Shown: piece by piece, positions 1 to 9,457 of the stretch
Position numbering within the stretch: position 1 is the stretch's first letter
Layout: the number at the start of each line of letters is the position of its first letter
NCBI GenBank assembly: GCA_015491865.1
Contig: WFVD01000004.1
Coordinates: 81,294 to 145,293, forward strand
DNA: 64,000 nucleotides
Direction: 5' to 3'
From: Gammaproteobacteria bacterium
Lineage (GTDB): Bacteria > Pseudomonadota > Gammaproteobacteria > SZUA-140
Made by a program: the position numbers and the translations under genes
The notes under the pieces: generated by a model
Databases searched by the model: none
What the model was told of the DNA's origin: nothing
Seen by the model: only the letters and a program-made list of their open reading frames with translations

Positions 1-1
1 T

Positions 2-1630
2 CTTATTCTTATCAGCAGCACACTACCAGATGTAGAATGGCAACAGGTAAGTAGAGAGATTAGCACCAGCAAAGCGTGGCAGGAGATCCCTGTTATCCTG
101 ATCGCGACCGACCCCGAATGGTTTGAAGCAAATGCAAAACAGGCCTTCAATTGTGGCATTACTGATGTTATCTACACCCCCCTCCGTCCCGCCCATTTCT
201 CACCGCGTATCTATTCTGCACTGCTGCTTAAAAAAGAACGCACAATCAAAAAAATCAATGCACGTGAATTAGAAACTGAGTTGGCCGAACGAAAAGTCAT
301 TGACGCTCGTCTTCAATACCTTGTCAATCACGATGACTTAACAGGGCTATATAGCCGTCGCCGTCTGGTCAAAGCACTAGAAAATGCGCTCTCCCAGAGC
401 CGCAAGTCAGGCCAGCCGGTGGCACTGCTGCATATCGATCTCGATCAGTTCAAGGTCATCAATGATCTCGAAGGCCATCAGGCGGGTGACCAGCTCCTGG
501 TCAATATCGCGAATATGCTACGTCAGTTCATCAACAAGGATAAAGTTATCGCCCGCATCAGCGCTGATGAATACACCATTCTCATCCAGAACTCGACACA
601 GGTAAGAACGCTCGAATTTGCAGAAATGATCCGTCACGCAATGAAGATGTTCTCATTTGAGATCGAAGACAGGGTCTATAGCATAGGGATGAGCATCGGC
701 ATCGCTCTGGTTAGCGCAGATGATGAGATTAGTGCCAGCGAGGTACTGGCGCGGGCAGACCAGGCCTGTTTTATAGCCAAAAAACATGGCCGAAATATGA
801 TTCACCTATACAATGAGCTAGACCAGGAGGTCAATCTCCAGCGCGACGAGGCGCACTGGACACCTAAAATCAGGAATGCGCTGACTCACAATCGATTCTG
901 TCTGATGTTCCAGCCCGTCATTAACCTTAAATCGAACCAGGTTGAACATTATGAAGCGCTCATCCGTATGCGTGATGAGAATAATGAGCTAATCTCACCT
1001 GGCATATTTATTCCGGTAGCTGAGCGAGTCGGGATGATACATGAGATCGACAACTGGGTGATCACGCAGGCGATTGGTGCGCTTCAGCAGCTACCTGAAG
1101 ATAAGTCTCATGTATCACTCAACATCAACCTCTCAAGCCACGCCTTTCATGACCCTGGCCTGCTGCAGCGAATTAAAGATTCACTTCATGCCTCTGGCGT
1201 TGATGCCAGGCGCATTACTTTTGAGATCACAGAGACGGCTGCCATCGCCAATTATGAGCAGACACGCGCGATGATTATCAAGCTACGCGAGCTGGGATGT
1301 GGTTTTGCATTAGATGATTTTGGTGTCGGCTTTAATTCATTCAGCTACCTAAAACAGTTCCCTGTTGATTATCTCAAGATCGATGGTAGCTTTATCACTA
1401 ACCTGGTGAATGACCCCATAGACCAGACCCTGGTGAAATCAATGGTAGAGATCTCAAAAACACTTGGAAAAAAGACTGTTGCAGAGTTTGTTGAGAGCGA
1501 GGAGGTGCTGGAGATGATCAAGTCTTACGGCATCGATCACGCCCAGGGCTACTACATCGGAAAACCGGATTCTGAATTTGAGGGGGTTGAATCGGTTAGC
1601 TTTTGCCCGCTAGCCCCCAACAATGCGTAA
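2..1630 (+). CDS. Response-regulator-like GGDEF-EAL protein, 5' truncated by window edge; degenerate GGDEF (SADEY), intact EAL
   Basis: Frame is open from nt 2 upstream of the listed start (LILISSTLPDVEWQQ...PVILIATDPEWFEANAKQAFNCGITDVIYTPLRP looks like a receiver domain end). ISADEY at GGDEF position; YEALIR and DDFGVGFNSFSYLKQFPVDYLKID for EAL. Confidence 0.85.
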   Translation, partial: LILISSTLPDVEWQQVSREISTSKAWQEIPVILIATDPEWFEANAKQAFNCGITDVIYTPLRPAHFSPRIYSALLLKKERTIKKINARELETELAERKVIDARLQYLVNHDDLTGLYSRRRLVKALENALSQSRKSGQPVALLHIDLDQFKVINDLEGHQAGDQLLVNIANMLRQFINKDKVIARISADEYTILIQNSTQVRTLEFAEMIRHAMKMFSFEIEDRVYSIGMSIGIALVSADDEISASEVLARADQACFIAKKHGRNMIHLYNELDQEVNLQRDEAHWTPKIRNALTHNRFCLMFQPVINLKSNQVEHYEALIRMRDENNELISPGIFIPVAERVGMIHEIDNWVITQAIGALQQLPEDKSHVSLNINLSSHAFHDPGLLQRIKDSLHASGVDARRITFEITETAAIANYEQTRAMIIKLRELGCGFALDDFGVGFNSFSYLKQFPVDYLKIDGSFITNLVNDPIDQTLVKSMVEISKTLGKKTVAEFVESEEVLEMIKSYGIDHAQGYYIGKPDSEFEGVESVSFCPLAPNNA

Positions 1631-2032
1631 CTGGCTATCTGTGTCGTTACCGGATTGAGCACGGTGCAGTAGCAGTAACAGCTCTGCCTCTGCTCGAACC
1701 AGACCGCAAGTAGCGACCACCTCTTCCACTGTTGCGCCCTGGCGAACCATGCGCGTTGCCTGTTCCAGCGCGCGCTCAGAAGGGTCACGTAAATCAAGCT
1801 GGTCCTGGCGCTCCAGCACGCGTTTTATCTTCTGTTCAAGCTTATTTAGGTGACTGCCAACACCCGCAGCACCCGTGCATAGCGCACTGACATCATTGCT
1901 CAGTAACTTAAGCTTCTGCTCATAAGACTGGCTGCTCTTTCGCAGCTGGGTGGCGAGCTTTATCACCAAAAGCACCAGGATAATGTTGATACTGACCAGT
2001 AGCACCATATAATATTCGCTATACTCCATCAC
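1610..2032 (-). CDS. DUF2802-type membrane-anchored protein of the chemotaxis cluster
   Basis: N-terminal TM, coiled coil, C-terminal 'ARQGATVEEVVATCGLVRAEAELLLLL'-like segment typical of the small gene after cheW in Pseudomonas-type clusters; 21-bp convergent overlap with the upstream gene. Confidence 0.65.
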   Translation of the reverse strand: MMEYSEYYMVLLVSINIILVLLVIKLATQLRKSSQSYEQKLKLLSNDVSALCTGAAGVGSHLNKLEQKIKRVLERQDQLDLRDPSERALEQATRMVRQGATVEEVVATCGLVRAEAELLLLLHRAQSGNDTDSQLRIVGG

Positions 2033-2089
2033 TCACCACCTCATGTATCATTATTAATATGCCAGCTCGGCCAGCCACGCTCATCACGG

Positions 2090-2566
2090 CTAAAACTCAG
2101 CAACCTCCTGCCACTCATCATTGGATAACAGTTTATTGACATCCACCAGAATCAACAGGTTCCCTTCATTACTGTAAACACCCTGAATATATTTTGAGCT
2201 CTCATCGTTACCAACGTTGGGCGCAGTTTCAATCTCCGATGATCGCAGATAGACCACCTCGGCCACACTATCAACCAGTATCCCCAACACATTACCTTTG
2301 GACTCGACAATCACCACGCGTGAGGCGTCATCCGTCTCATACACTGACAGACCAAAGCGCATCCGGGTATCAAGCACCGTGACCACATTACCGCGTAGGT
2401 TAATAATTCCGAGTATGTAGGCTGGCGCGCCAGGAACGGGGGTAATCTCACTGACACGCAGCACCTCCTGTACCTGCATCACATTGATACCATAGGCCTC
2501 ACCTTCCAGTTTAAAAGTGACCCACTGAAGGACTTCATCCTGAGGGTTGACTGCCTTTTGATTCAT
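2090..2566 (-). CDS. cheW: Chemotaxis protein CheW (start moved to MNQKAVNP)
   Basis: CheW fold motifs (QVQEVLRVSEITPVPGAPAYILGIINLRGNVVTVLD); listed 176-aa ORF start is probably 18 codons too long. Confidence 0.92.
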   Translation of the reverse strand: MNQKAVNPQDEVLQWVTFKLEGEAYGINVMQVQEVLRVSEITPVPGAPAYILGIINLRGNVVTVLDTRMRFGLSVYETDDASRVVIVESKGNVLGILVDSVAEVVYLRSSEIETAPNVGNDESSKYIQGVYSNEGNLLILVDVNKLLSNDEWQEVAEF

Positions 2567-2689
2567 ACCTACGCTCCCTTCAAATATACAGGTAGATGAT
2601 CTATCGTTAACAAGTGTCAACTAATAGACACCAGGTTGATTATTGCTTATAACATGCATAAGACGTACCAGATCTTCTGATATCGCATC

Positions 2690-3397
2690 TCACCCATGAG
2701 CATGCTCTTCATTCAGTATCGTTAGCAGCACATCAATATCTAACAGCGCACACATCTTTGCCACTACGATGCCGCAATACCATGGACGTTTAGTTGTCCC
2801 ACTCCGCCAGCGAATATCGGTCGGCCCCACTGTTTCAACTTCATCCACATGGCGGCAGGCGATCCCGATAGATCCCCCTTCAATTAAGACAATCCGGTTG
2901 GGCGGTAGCAGCGCATCACCTGCCGAAGAGAGGGGTTCACCACTTAACTCTGCCACAAGATGTTCAAAGTTGATCACCCTGACTGTTTGACCTCGATGGA
3001 GGATCACACCTAAGTAGCGTGCTGTATTCCCCGGTATCACTTTAATCTCATCACACTCGGTTAATATGCCACCCAGTTTTTCTAACGGCGCGGCTAATGT
3101 GATCTCACCTACATTAAAAAATAACGCCTTAAATGGACGCTTTCCCCATACTGGGGTGTCATTAGCCACGTTGGCGGCTTCAACTGCCGCCGATTGATGA
3201 ATAATATCGGCTGCGGTATCACTAACCTCAGTAACCCTCTGTTCTACTACCACTTCGGCAATATTTTCGGCACTGGTTTTCAGTTCAGTGACTGGTTCAT
3301 CAAACGTCGCCTCAGGGATCTCCATCAACAACGAATCCAGATATTGGGTAAGCGCCTTCTCCTGTGTTGCAAGGCCTCTCTCTTTTTTATCGTTCAT
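2690..3397 (-). CDS. parP: CheW-domain protein, ParP-like
   Basis: Variable N-terminus plus C-terminal CheW-like domain (PRFKALFFNVGEITLAAPLEKLGGIL...YLGVILHRGQTVRVI); directly next to a ParA-like gene inside the che cluster. Confidence 0.75.
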   Translation of the reverse strand: MNDKKERGLATQEKALTQYLDSLLMEIPEATFDEPVTELKTSAENIAEVVVEQRVTEVSDTAADIIHQSAAVEAANVANDTPVWGKRPFKALFFNVGEITLAAPLEKLGGILTECDEIKVIPGNTARYLGVILHRGQTVRVINFEHLVAELSGEPLSSAGDALLPPNRIVLIEGGSIGIACRHVDEVETVGPTDIRWRSGTTKRPWYCGIVVAKMCALLDIDVLLTILNEEHAHG

Positions 3398-4176
3398 CCT
3401 GCCGCCTTGAAATCTGACTTATCCTGCACCAAAACCGCTTTAAGCAGTTCAGCGTATGCGACTGAACCACGAGAACGAGGTGCAACAGATGAAATGGGGC
3501 GACCTGCACGGCTTGCTTCTCGGAACTGTGTATCAACAGGAATAACCTCATGCCAGAGCCCCTGCGGGTAACGCTCTCTCATATTTTCCAGCGCCTGCCC
3601 GGAGGCGCGGGTACGGCGGTCAAAAAGCGTTGGCACAATAAGATAGGGGATAGGGGTCATACGTGCATGGTTCATCATCGCAACCGTTCGCATCATACGC
3701 TCCAGCCCCTTTAACGCGAGGAATTCTGATTGTACTGGCACTACCAGGAAATGACAGGCAGCCAGCGCATTAACCATCAACACGCCCAATGTAGGTGGAC
3801 AGTCCAGCAGGGCGTAGTCGTAATCACTACTCACCTCGCTCAAACCACGCGCAATAACGAGCCCTTTTCCATCTTGCGTACCGAGCTGTCTATCGAGCGT
3901 TGCCAATGCAGTTGAGGCTGTAAAAATAGAGAGATTCTCAAACTCTGTTTTATAGATCATCGATGAAACGGGACCACTACCACTATGGAACAGGCCATAA
4001 AGGCTACTGCCATCACCTTCTGGATCAAACCCCATATAAGATGTCATCGAACCGTGTGGATCCATATCGACCAACAATACTCGCTCTCCCTGCTGAGATA
4101 ACAGTCCTGCCAGTGTCACTGCGGTAGTTGTCTTGCCAACACCGCCCTTTTGATTTGCGACCGCCCAGATACGCAC
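3394..4176 (-). CDS. parC: ParA-family ATPase, ParC-like (chemotaxis array positioning)
   Basis: MRIWAVANQKGGVGKTTTAVTLAGLLSQ deviant Walker A; 4-bp overlap with parP. Confidence 0.8.
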   Translation of the reverse strand: MRIWAVANQKGGVGKTTTAVTLAGLLSQQGERVLLVDMDPHGSMTSYMGFDPEGDGSSLYGLFHSGSGPVSSMIYKTEFENLSIFTASTALATLDRQLGTQDGKGLVIARGLSEVSSDYDYALLDCPPTLGVLMVNALAACHFLVVPVQSEFLALKGLERMMRTVAMMNHARMTPIPYLIVPTLFDRRTRASGQALENMRERYPQGLWHEVIPVDTQFREASRAGRPISSVAPRSRGSVAYAELLKAVLVQDKSDFKAAG

Positions 4177-5462
4177 TACCCAGCCCCCCTGGCAGCACCT
4201 ACTGGGGATGAGACTGGCCCTTGCATATTGAGCGGTGAGAGTTCAATAGGAGCAAGGAATTTTATCGGTGGTGAAATCAGGGGTGCAGGCATCCACACAG
4301 GTACTCCAATAGGCGTTGCGCTCGTCTTCGGTACGGATGGTGGTACTAAGTTTTCCAGCGCCACAGGGTCAGTTCGATGTAGTCCAGAGGCATCGATCAG
4401 TGCATCAAGGCGCATAATATCGTTGAGATCAGCAGTCGCTTCAGTACTCGACCCATCAACAGACGATGCTTCGGTGCTCGCAACATTCGCGTCATTAACA
4501 GGCGGTTCTTCAACTTCAGATACAATGCCAGGTTCAGTCGGTACCATCCTGGGCTTAGGTTTAATCTGTCGTACATGACGGCTTGCTGATATCACCACTA
4601 CAACGCGACGATTCTTTATCCGCCCCTCCGGAGTGTCATTACTCACAAGCGGACGGAATTCACCATAGCCAATCGCTGCCATTCTTTCAGGCGCTATCCC
4701 CTCTGACTCAAAGAGGCGTACCACACTTGCGGCCCGCGCTGCGGAAAGCTCCCAGTTAGAGGGGTAGATCTGGCTCTTGATCGGTAAATTATCGGTATAC
4801 CCTTCAATGCGCATATCATTTGGAAAGGCTCTAAGAATACGTGCTAATGCCTCTAGAACAGGTAGCGATTGCTCCTGCATTCTGGCACTACCACTCGCGA
4901 ATAGAATACTGGTCTTGATTTCAATTTCTATCCAGCGCTTATTGCGTTTTACCGAAATTAGATCACGATCTATCAAGGGCTGCATTGCGGCTTTAACATC
5001 ATTGGCAAGTCTGTTCAACTGCGCTGATGCTGACTCTTTGTTTGAGCCGTCCAGCCCACCATTATTACCCTCACCCAGGTTATCCAGACGCTCATCGGCC
5101 ATCGGAAACTCAGAAAATTCAATTTCATCTTCTTTATAGTGACCTTCCGTTTTGTTTGCGCGAGAAGGCATTTTCACCGGGCCTTCAGGTACTGAGATCG
5201 GGTTTGCAGTATCTTTAAACTCAAGGTTAGCTGATTGAGGTGAACGCGCTATCTTCCCTATCTGGATGGGCTTGAGTGATTTATTAGAATCTTTAAATGC
5301 CGCCACAATCGCATCTGACAAAACGCGATATTTGCCCTCATTTACTGATGAGATCGAATACATAACAACAAAGAATGCGAACAATAGTGTGATAAAATCC
5401 GCATATGAGACTAGCCAGCGCTCATGGTTCTCGTGCTCTTCATGTTTAGGTTTTCGCGCCAT
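4176..5462 (-). CDS. motD: Flagellar motor protein MotD (MotB-like, OmpA domain) with long C-terminal tail
   Basis: HERWLVSYADFITLLFAFFVVMYSISS plug/TM; OmpA-like IEGYTDNLPIKSQIYPSNWELSAARAASVVR; about 133 extra Pro/Ser-rich residues. Confidence 0.9.
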   Translation of the reverse strand: MARKPKHEEHENHERWLVSYADFITLLFAFFVVMYSISSVNEGKYRVLSDAIVAAFKDSNKSLKPIQIGKIARSPQSANLEFKDTANPISVPEGPVKMPSRANKTEGHYKEDEIEFSEFPMADERLDNLGEGNNGGLDGSNKESASAQLNRLANDVKAAMQPLIDRDLISVKRNKRWIEIEIKTSILFASGSARMQEQSLPVLEALARILRAFPNDMRIEGYTDNLPIKSQIYPSNWELSAARAASVVRLFESEGIAPERMAAIGYGEFRPLVSNDTPEGRIKNRRVVVVISASRHVRQIKPKPRMVPTEPGIVSEVEEPPVNDANVASTEASSVDGSSTEATADLNDIMRLDALIDASGLHRTDPVALENLVPPSVPKTSATPIGVPVWMPAPLISPPIKFLAPIELSPLNMQGPVSSPVGAARGAG

Positions 5463-5484
5463 ACGACTAAGGGTTTATTCTCAA

Positions 5485-6225
5485 TTAATGAATAAAACCC
5501 TGAAGCTTGGTTTCGATGCTTCTTGGGTTCTCACCTTCCGCGATCGCCACAATTCCTTCTATGATCATTTCGCGAAACTTTGTTTGATCATGAATAATTG
5601 ACTTCATTTTATTTGCCATCGGTAAGAAGAAAATATTGGCAAGCCCCACCCCATAAATGGTTGCTACAAACGCTACCGCAATACCAGAGCCTAACTTACT
5701 GGGGTCAGCAAGATTCTGCATCACATGAATCAACCCCATCACCGCACCAATAATCCCAATAGTTGGCGCATAACCACCCATCCCCTCCCACACCTTTGCA
5801 GCCTGTGTGTCGTGATACTCCTTGGTGTCCAGCTCCACCTCCATGATGCCGCGAATCGCCTCTGGCTCACTACCATCAACCAGTAGCTGCAGTCCTTTTC
5901 TGGCAAAAAGATCGGACTCATTTTCAGCCAGTGCTTCAAGCCCTAGCAATCCCTCTTTTCGTGCGATATTACTCCAGTCAGTAATCTTCTCAATCGCTTC
6001 AACAGCTGCCAGTTTTGGCGGAAAGATCATCCAGCGTGTCAGTTTGAGCGCCTTCATAAAGATATCAAGGGGCGTCTGCACAAGAAGACAGGCAAGTGTT
6101 CCACCACCTACAATCAGGAAGGCAACTGGCAGTAGCAGTGAAGAGAGATGACCACCTTCAAGGTGGTTCCCGCCAATTATCGAAATGCCAGCGAGAATAA
6201 CACCAGCAATAGTCATCATATCCAT
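5485..6225 (-). CDS. motC: Flagellar motor protein MotC (MotA-like)
   Basis: MotA/ExbB motifs, GGYAPTIGIIGAVMGLIHVMQNL; precedes motD. Confidence 0.92.
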   Translation of the reverse strand: MDMMTIAGVILAGISIIGGNHLEGGHLSSLLLPVAFLIVGGGTLACLLVQTPLDIFMKALKLTRWMIFPPKLAAVEAIEKITDWSNIARKEGLLGLEALAENESDLFARKGLQLLVDGSEPEAIRGIMEVELDTKEYHDTQAAKVWEGMGGYAPTIGIIGAVMGLIHVMQNLADPSKLGSGIAVAFVATIYGVGLANIFFLPMANKMKSIIHDQTKFREMIIEGIVAIAEGENPRSIETKLQGFIH

Positions 6226-6228
6226 TGC

Positions 6229-7299
6229 TTATGTTTCCTTTCCAAATATTGTTGCAATTTCATCAAGCGATAATATTTCATCTGCAAGATTTGCCTCGAC
6301 AATCGCCATTGGCATACCATAAATTACACAACTCGCTTCATCCTGAGCCCAGATAGTGGCACCCTTCTGTTTCAACAGTCGTGCACCTTCTCGCCCATCG
6401 GCACCCATCCCTGTTAAGACTATTGCGAGCACATCGGAAGAACAGATAGTGGCTATCGATGTAAAGGCGAGATCAACACTCGGTTTATAGGTCTGCCCCG
6501 GCGCTGCCGCTTCAATATTGAGTGTCATACGGCCACCACTATGGGTGACCGTGCTCTGCTGTCCACCCGGTGCTATATAAGCAACACCCGGCAGGACTGT
6601 TTCACCGTGGTCAGCCTGCTTTACCCTGATATTGCATAATGAATCGAGCCGTTCTGAAAATGAAGGAGTAAAGCTTGCCGGCATATGCTGAACAACCAGA
6701 ATGGGCAGTGGAAATCCCGCCGGGATTCTGGTGAGAATCTTCTGTAACGCAACCGGACCACCGGTAGAGGTGCCAATAGCGATCAGCTTATTTTTTTTCA
6801 GTTCCAGGCTTGCACCACTTCGTACAGGTGGCTTTTGTGAATGAGAAATCTGTCTGCTGGCCACGCTGCTTCGATGAGCAGATGCTTTATGCTTTGGTAA
6901 TCCCCGCGCTCCCAACACACGCACTCGCGCGCACAACAATCGTCTGGCGGTATCTCGCTCACTGGCAATGTCGTCTATCTTTTTTGGTAAGAAATCGACT
7001 GCACCTGCATCGAGTGCGTCAAGTGTCGCCCTGGCACCTTCAGTCGTCAGCGATGAAAACATTAAAATGGGGGTTGGGTTCTGCATCATAATCTTCTTGG
7101 TAGCAGCGATGCCATCCATTACTGGCATTTCGATATCCATGGTGATGACATCAGGCTTCAACTCTGCCACCTTTGTAACTGCCTCTGAACCGTTAACGGC
7201 ACTGCCTATGACTTCAATGTGTTTATCTGCATTCAACATCTCTGTCAGGCGGTGCCTGAAGAAACTTGAATCATCAACAATAAGTACACGAACCGTCAC
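6229..7299 (-). CDS. cheB: Protein-glutamate methylesterase CheB
   Basis: REC domain (DVITMDIEMPVMDGIAA) plus esterase GTSTGGP, VQHMP, LTGMGADGREG. Confidence 0.95.
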   Translation of the reverse strand: MTVRVLIVDDSSFFRHRLTEMLNADKHIEVIGSAVNGSEAVTKVAELKPDVITMDIEMPVMDGIAATKKIMMQNPTPILMFSSLTTEGARATLDALDAGAVDFLPKKIDDIASERDTARRLLCARVRVLGARGLPKHKASAHRSSVASRQISHSQKPPVRSGASLELKKNKLIAIGTSTGGPVALQKILTRIPAGFPLPILVVQHMPASFTPSFSERLDSLCNIRVKQADHGETVLPGVAYIAPGGQQSTVTHSGGRMTLNIEAAAPGQTYKPSVDLAFTSIATICSSDVLAIVLTGMGADGREGARLLKQKGATIWAQDEASCVIYGMPMAIVEANLADEILSLDEIATIFGKET

Positions 7300-7314
7300 A
7301 TCTCACCCCAGTTA

Positions 7315-9450
7315 TCAGGCATATGCCGTTAGTAGCTCTGGAACATCCAGGATCAGCGATATTTTTCCATTCCCTGTGATAGTTGCACCTGCCAGTCCAC
7401 GAGTGCCATGCAACATTGAGCCCAACGGTTTAATGACAACCTCTTCCTGACCGATCAGCTGGTCGACAACAAACCCTACCTGCTGTGCTCCTGAACTAAC
7501 GACAACCACATGTCCCTCTTTCTGGTCTTCGTTACGCCGGGCACCTTTTATTAACCACTCCCTCAGGTAGAAGATTGGCAGTGCCTTATTCCTGATCAGT
7601 ATTACCGGTTGGCCATCAACAACTTTCGATTCAGTTAGATCAAGATTAAATATTTCAACCACGCTAACTAATGGTAATGCGAACACCTGCTCTTCTAGCA
7701 ACACCATTAATGTCGGCATAATAGCAAGCGTTAATGGCAGTTTGATGGCAATACGACTCCCCTTTCCCAGTTCTGAGTCGATCTCTACTGATCCATTCAG
7801 TTGTGCGATGCGTGTTTTAACCACATCCATTCCAACACCACGACCTGAGATATCAGATATCTTCTCCTTGGTCGAGAACCCCGGCATAAAGATCAGGTTG
7901 AAACACTCTTTATCATCTAGTCGTGCGGCAGAGTCTTCATCATATAGCCCTTTATTAATCGCAATATTTCGTAGCTTATCTGCATCCATCCCGGCACCAT
8001 CATCATCGATGGTTAACAGGATATGGTCGCCTTCCTGTGTTGCTGAGAGCACAACAGTACCGGCGCGGTCCTTTCCTGAAGACTCACGTACGTCCGGCAT
8101 TTCAATACCATGATCAACAGAGTTGCGTATCAGATGCACAAGCGGATCAGCCAGTGCTTCTACAAGATTTTTATCAAGGTCAGTCTCCTCGCCTATCAGC
8201 TCGAGCGAGACCTCCTTTTTGAGACTTCTGGCTAGATCGCGAACCACTCTGGGAAAACGTCCGAAGACCTTTTTGATTGGCTGCATTCTTGTTTTCATCA
8301 CCGAGTTCTGTAGATCAGTTGTCACCAGGTCAAGGTTTGCAACCGCCTGCGTCATGGATTCATCACCCTTGGTGGACTCCAGTGTGGAGAGACGATTCCG
8401 GACCAGTACGAGTTCGCCAACAAGGTTCATAATGTCGTCGAGACGTTTCGTATCAACACGCACGGTTGTTTCTGTCTGCGCGGCCGTTTTCTCTTTCTTT
8501 TTTGCAGGTAGCTTAGCTGCTGGGGCCGGGGTAGTGGATTCAGGCGCGCTCTTCTCAACAACATTCTCAACTTTATTAGCAACCCCTTGAGCCAGAGTGC
8601 CCGCAGCAGGAGTGGCCGCTGGGGTTTCACCCTTACCATGTAACTGATCGAGTAGCGCCTCAAATTCATCATCGGTGATTAAGCCGTCATCCTTTGCTTG
8701 CTCTTTCGCTTGCTCATTAGCACCATCCACCTTCTCTTCACCAGTCGATGTAACCGCCTTTGGTACGCCGCCCCCATGCAGTTGATCTAATAGCGATTCA
8801 AACTCATCATCGGTAATCTCATCACTGCCCACTTCACTCCCACCTGATGTCTGTTGAACGGGCTGAACAGAACCTGGGGGACTTTCGCCATGTAGCTGAT
8901 CAAGTAAAGCTTCAAACTCATCATCAGTGATATCTTCTCCACCAGCAGAGGGTACTTCATTCACCGGCATTTCAACTGGAGAAGGGGGTGCAGCAGGCAT
9001 GGGTGGCACTGGAGGTTCAGCTGCAGCCGCTTCAGTCGGGTTCTCATTACTGTTTTCATCACTGCCGGAAAGAAACCGTTTTAATGTTTCAATCAGTTCA
9101 GGATCAGCGGGTGTTGGGTCAATCCCCTCACGCACTTCATCAAACATGTCATTAACACTATCAGTGACACGCAAAAAAGCATCCATCAAAGAGGCGTCAA
9201 CCACACGGTCACCCTGTCTTAAGATGTTAAAGACATCTTCCGCATGATGGCAAACTTCGACCAGTGCAGTTAGCGACAGAAATCCTGCGCCTCCTTTGAT
9301 TGTATGGAAACCACGGAAAACCGCATTTAGTAGCTCAGCATCCTCAGGGCTCTGTTCGAGATCAACCAGCTGTTCGCTCAGCTTCTCGAGAATCTCATCT
9401 GCCTCAACAAGAAAGTCCTGCAGGATTTCGTCGTCAGTATCAATGGCCAT
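7315..9450 (-). CDS. cheA: Chemotaxis histidine kinase CheA
   Basis: P1 FHTIKGGAGFL; HATPase LIRNSVDHGIE, ISGRGVGMDVV; C-terminal CheW-like P5. Linker carries three ITDDEFExLLDQLHG repeats. Confidence 0.96.
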   Translation of the reverse strand: MAIDTDDEILQDFLVEADEILEKLSEQLVDLEQSPEDAELLNAVFRGFHTIKGGAGFLSLTALVEVCHHAEDVFNILRQGDRVVDASLMDAFLRVTDSVNDMFDEVREGIDPTPADPELIETLKRFLSGSDENSNENPTEAAAAEPPVPPMPAAPPSPVEMPVNEVPSAGGEDITDDEFEALLDQLHGESPPGSVQPVQQTSGGSEVGSDEITDDEFESLLDQLHGGGVPKAVTSTGEEKVDGANEQAKEQAKDDGLITDDEFEALLDQLHGKGETPAATPAAGTLAQGVANKVENVVEKSAPESTTPAPAAKLPAKKKEKTAAQTETTVRVDTKRLDDIMNLVGELVLVRNRLSTLESTKGDESMTQAVANLDLVTTDLQNSVMKTRMQPIKKVFGRFPRVVRDLARSLKKEVSLELIGEETDLDKNLVEALADPLVHLIRNSVDHGIEMPDVRESSGKDRAGTVVLSATQEGDHILLTIDDDGAGMDADKLRNIAINKGLYDEDSAARLDDKECFNLIFMPGFSTKEKISDISGRGVGMDVVKTRIAQLNGSVEIDSELGKGSRIAIKLPLTLAIMPTLMVLLEEQVFALPLVSVVEIFNLDLTESKVVDGQPVILIRNKALPIFYLREWLIKGARRNEDQKEGHVVVVSSGAQQVGFVVDQLIGQEEVVIKPLGSMLHGTRGLAGATITGNGKISLILDVPELLTAYA
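8635..8931 (-). repeat. Three-copy ITDDEFE[AS]LLDQLHG protein repeat in cheA
   Basis: Copies at 8887-8931, 8773-8817, 8635-8679 (CheA residues 174-188, 212-226, 258-272). Confidence 0.95.
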
Positions 9451-9457
9451 ATTATCA

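Noticed and set aside
2884-2894. GGCGGTAGCAG resembling an ops/JUMPstart element
   Set aside because: Inside the parP-like CDS, antisense, and not at the start of the polysaccharide operon.
4150-4578. 142-aa antisense ORF opposite the MotD tail
   Set aside because: Shadow of the low-complexity Pro/Ser coding region; no recognisable domain.
8123-8590. 155-aa antisense ORF opposite cheA
   Set aside because: Ser-rich frame shadow of a confident CheA CDS.
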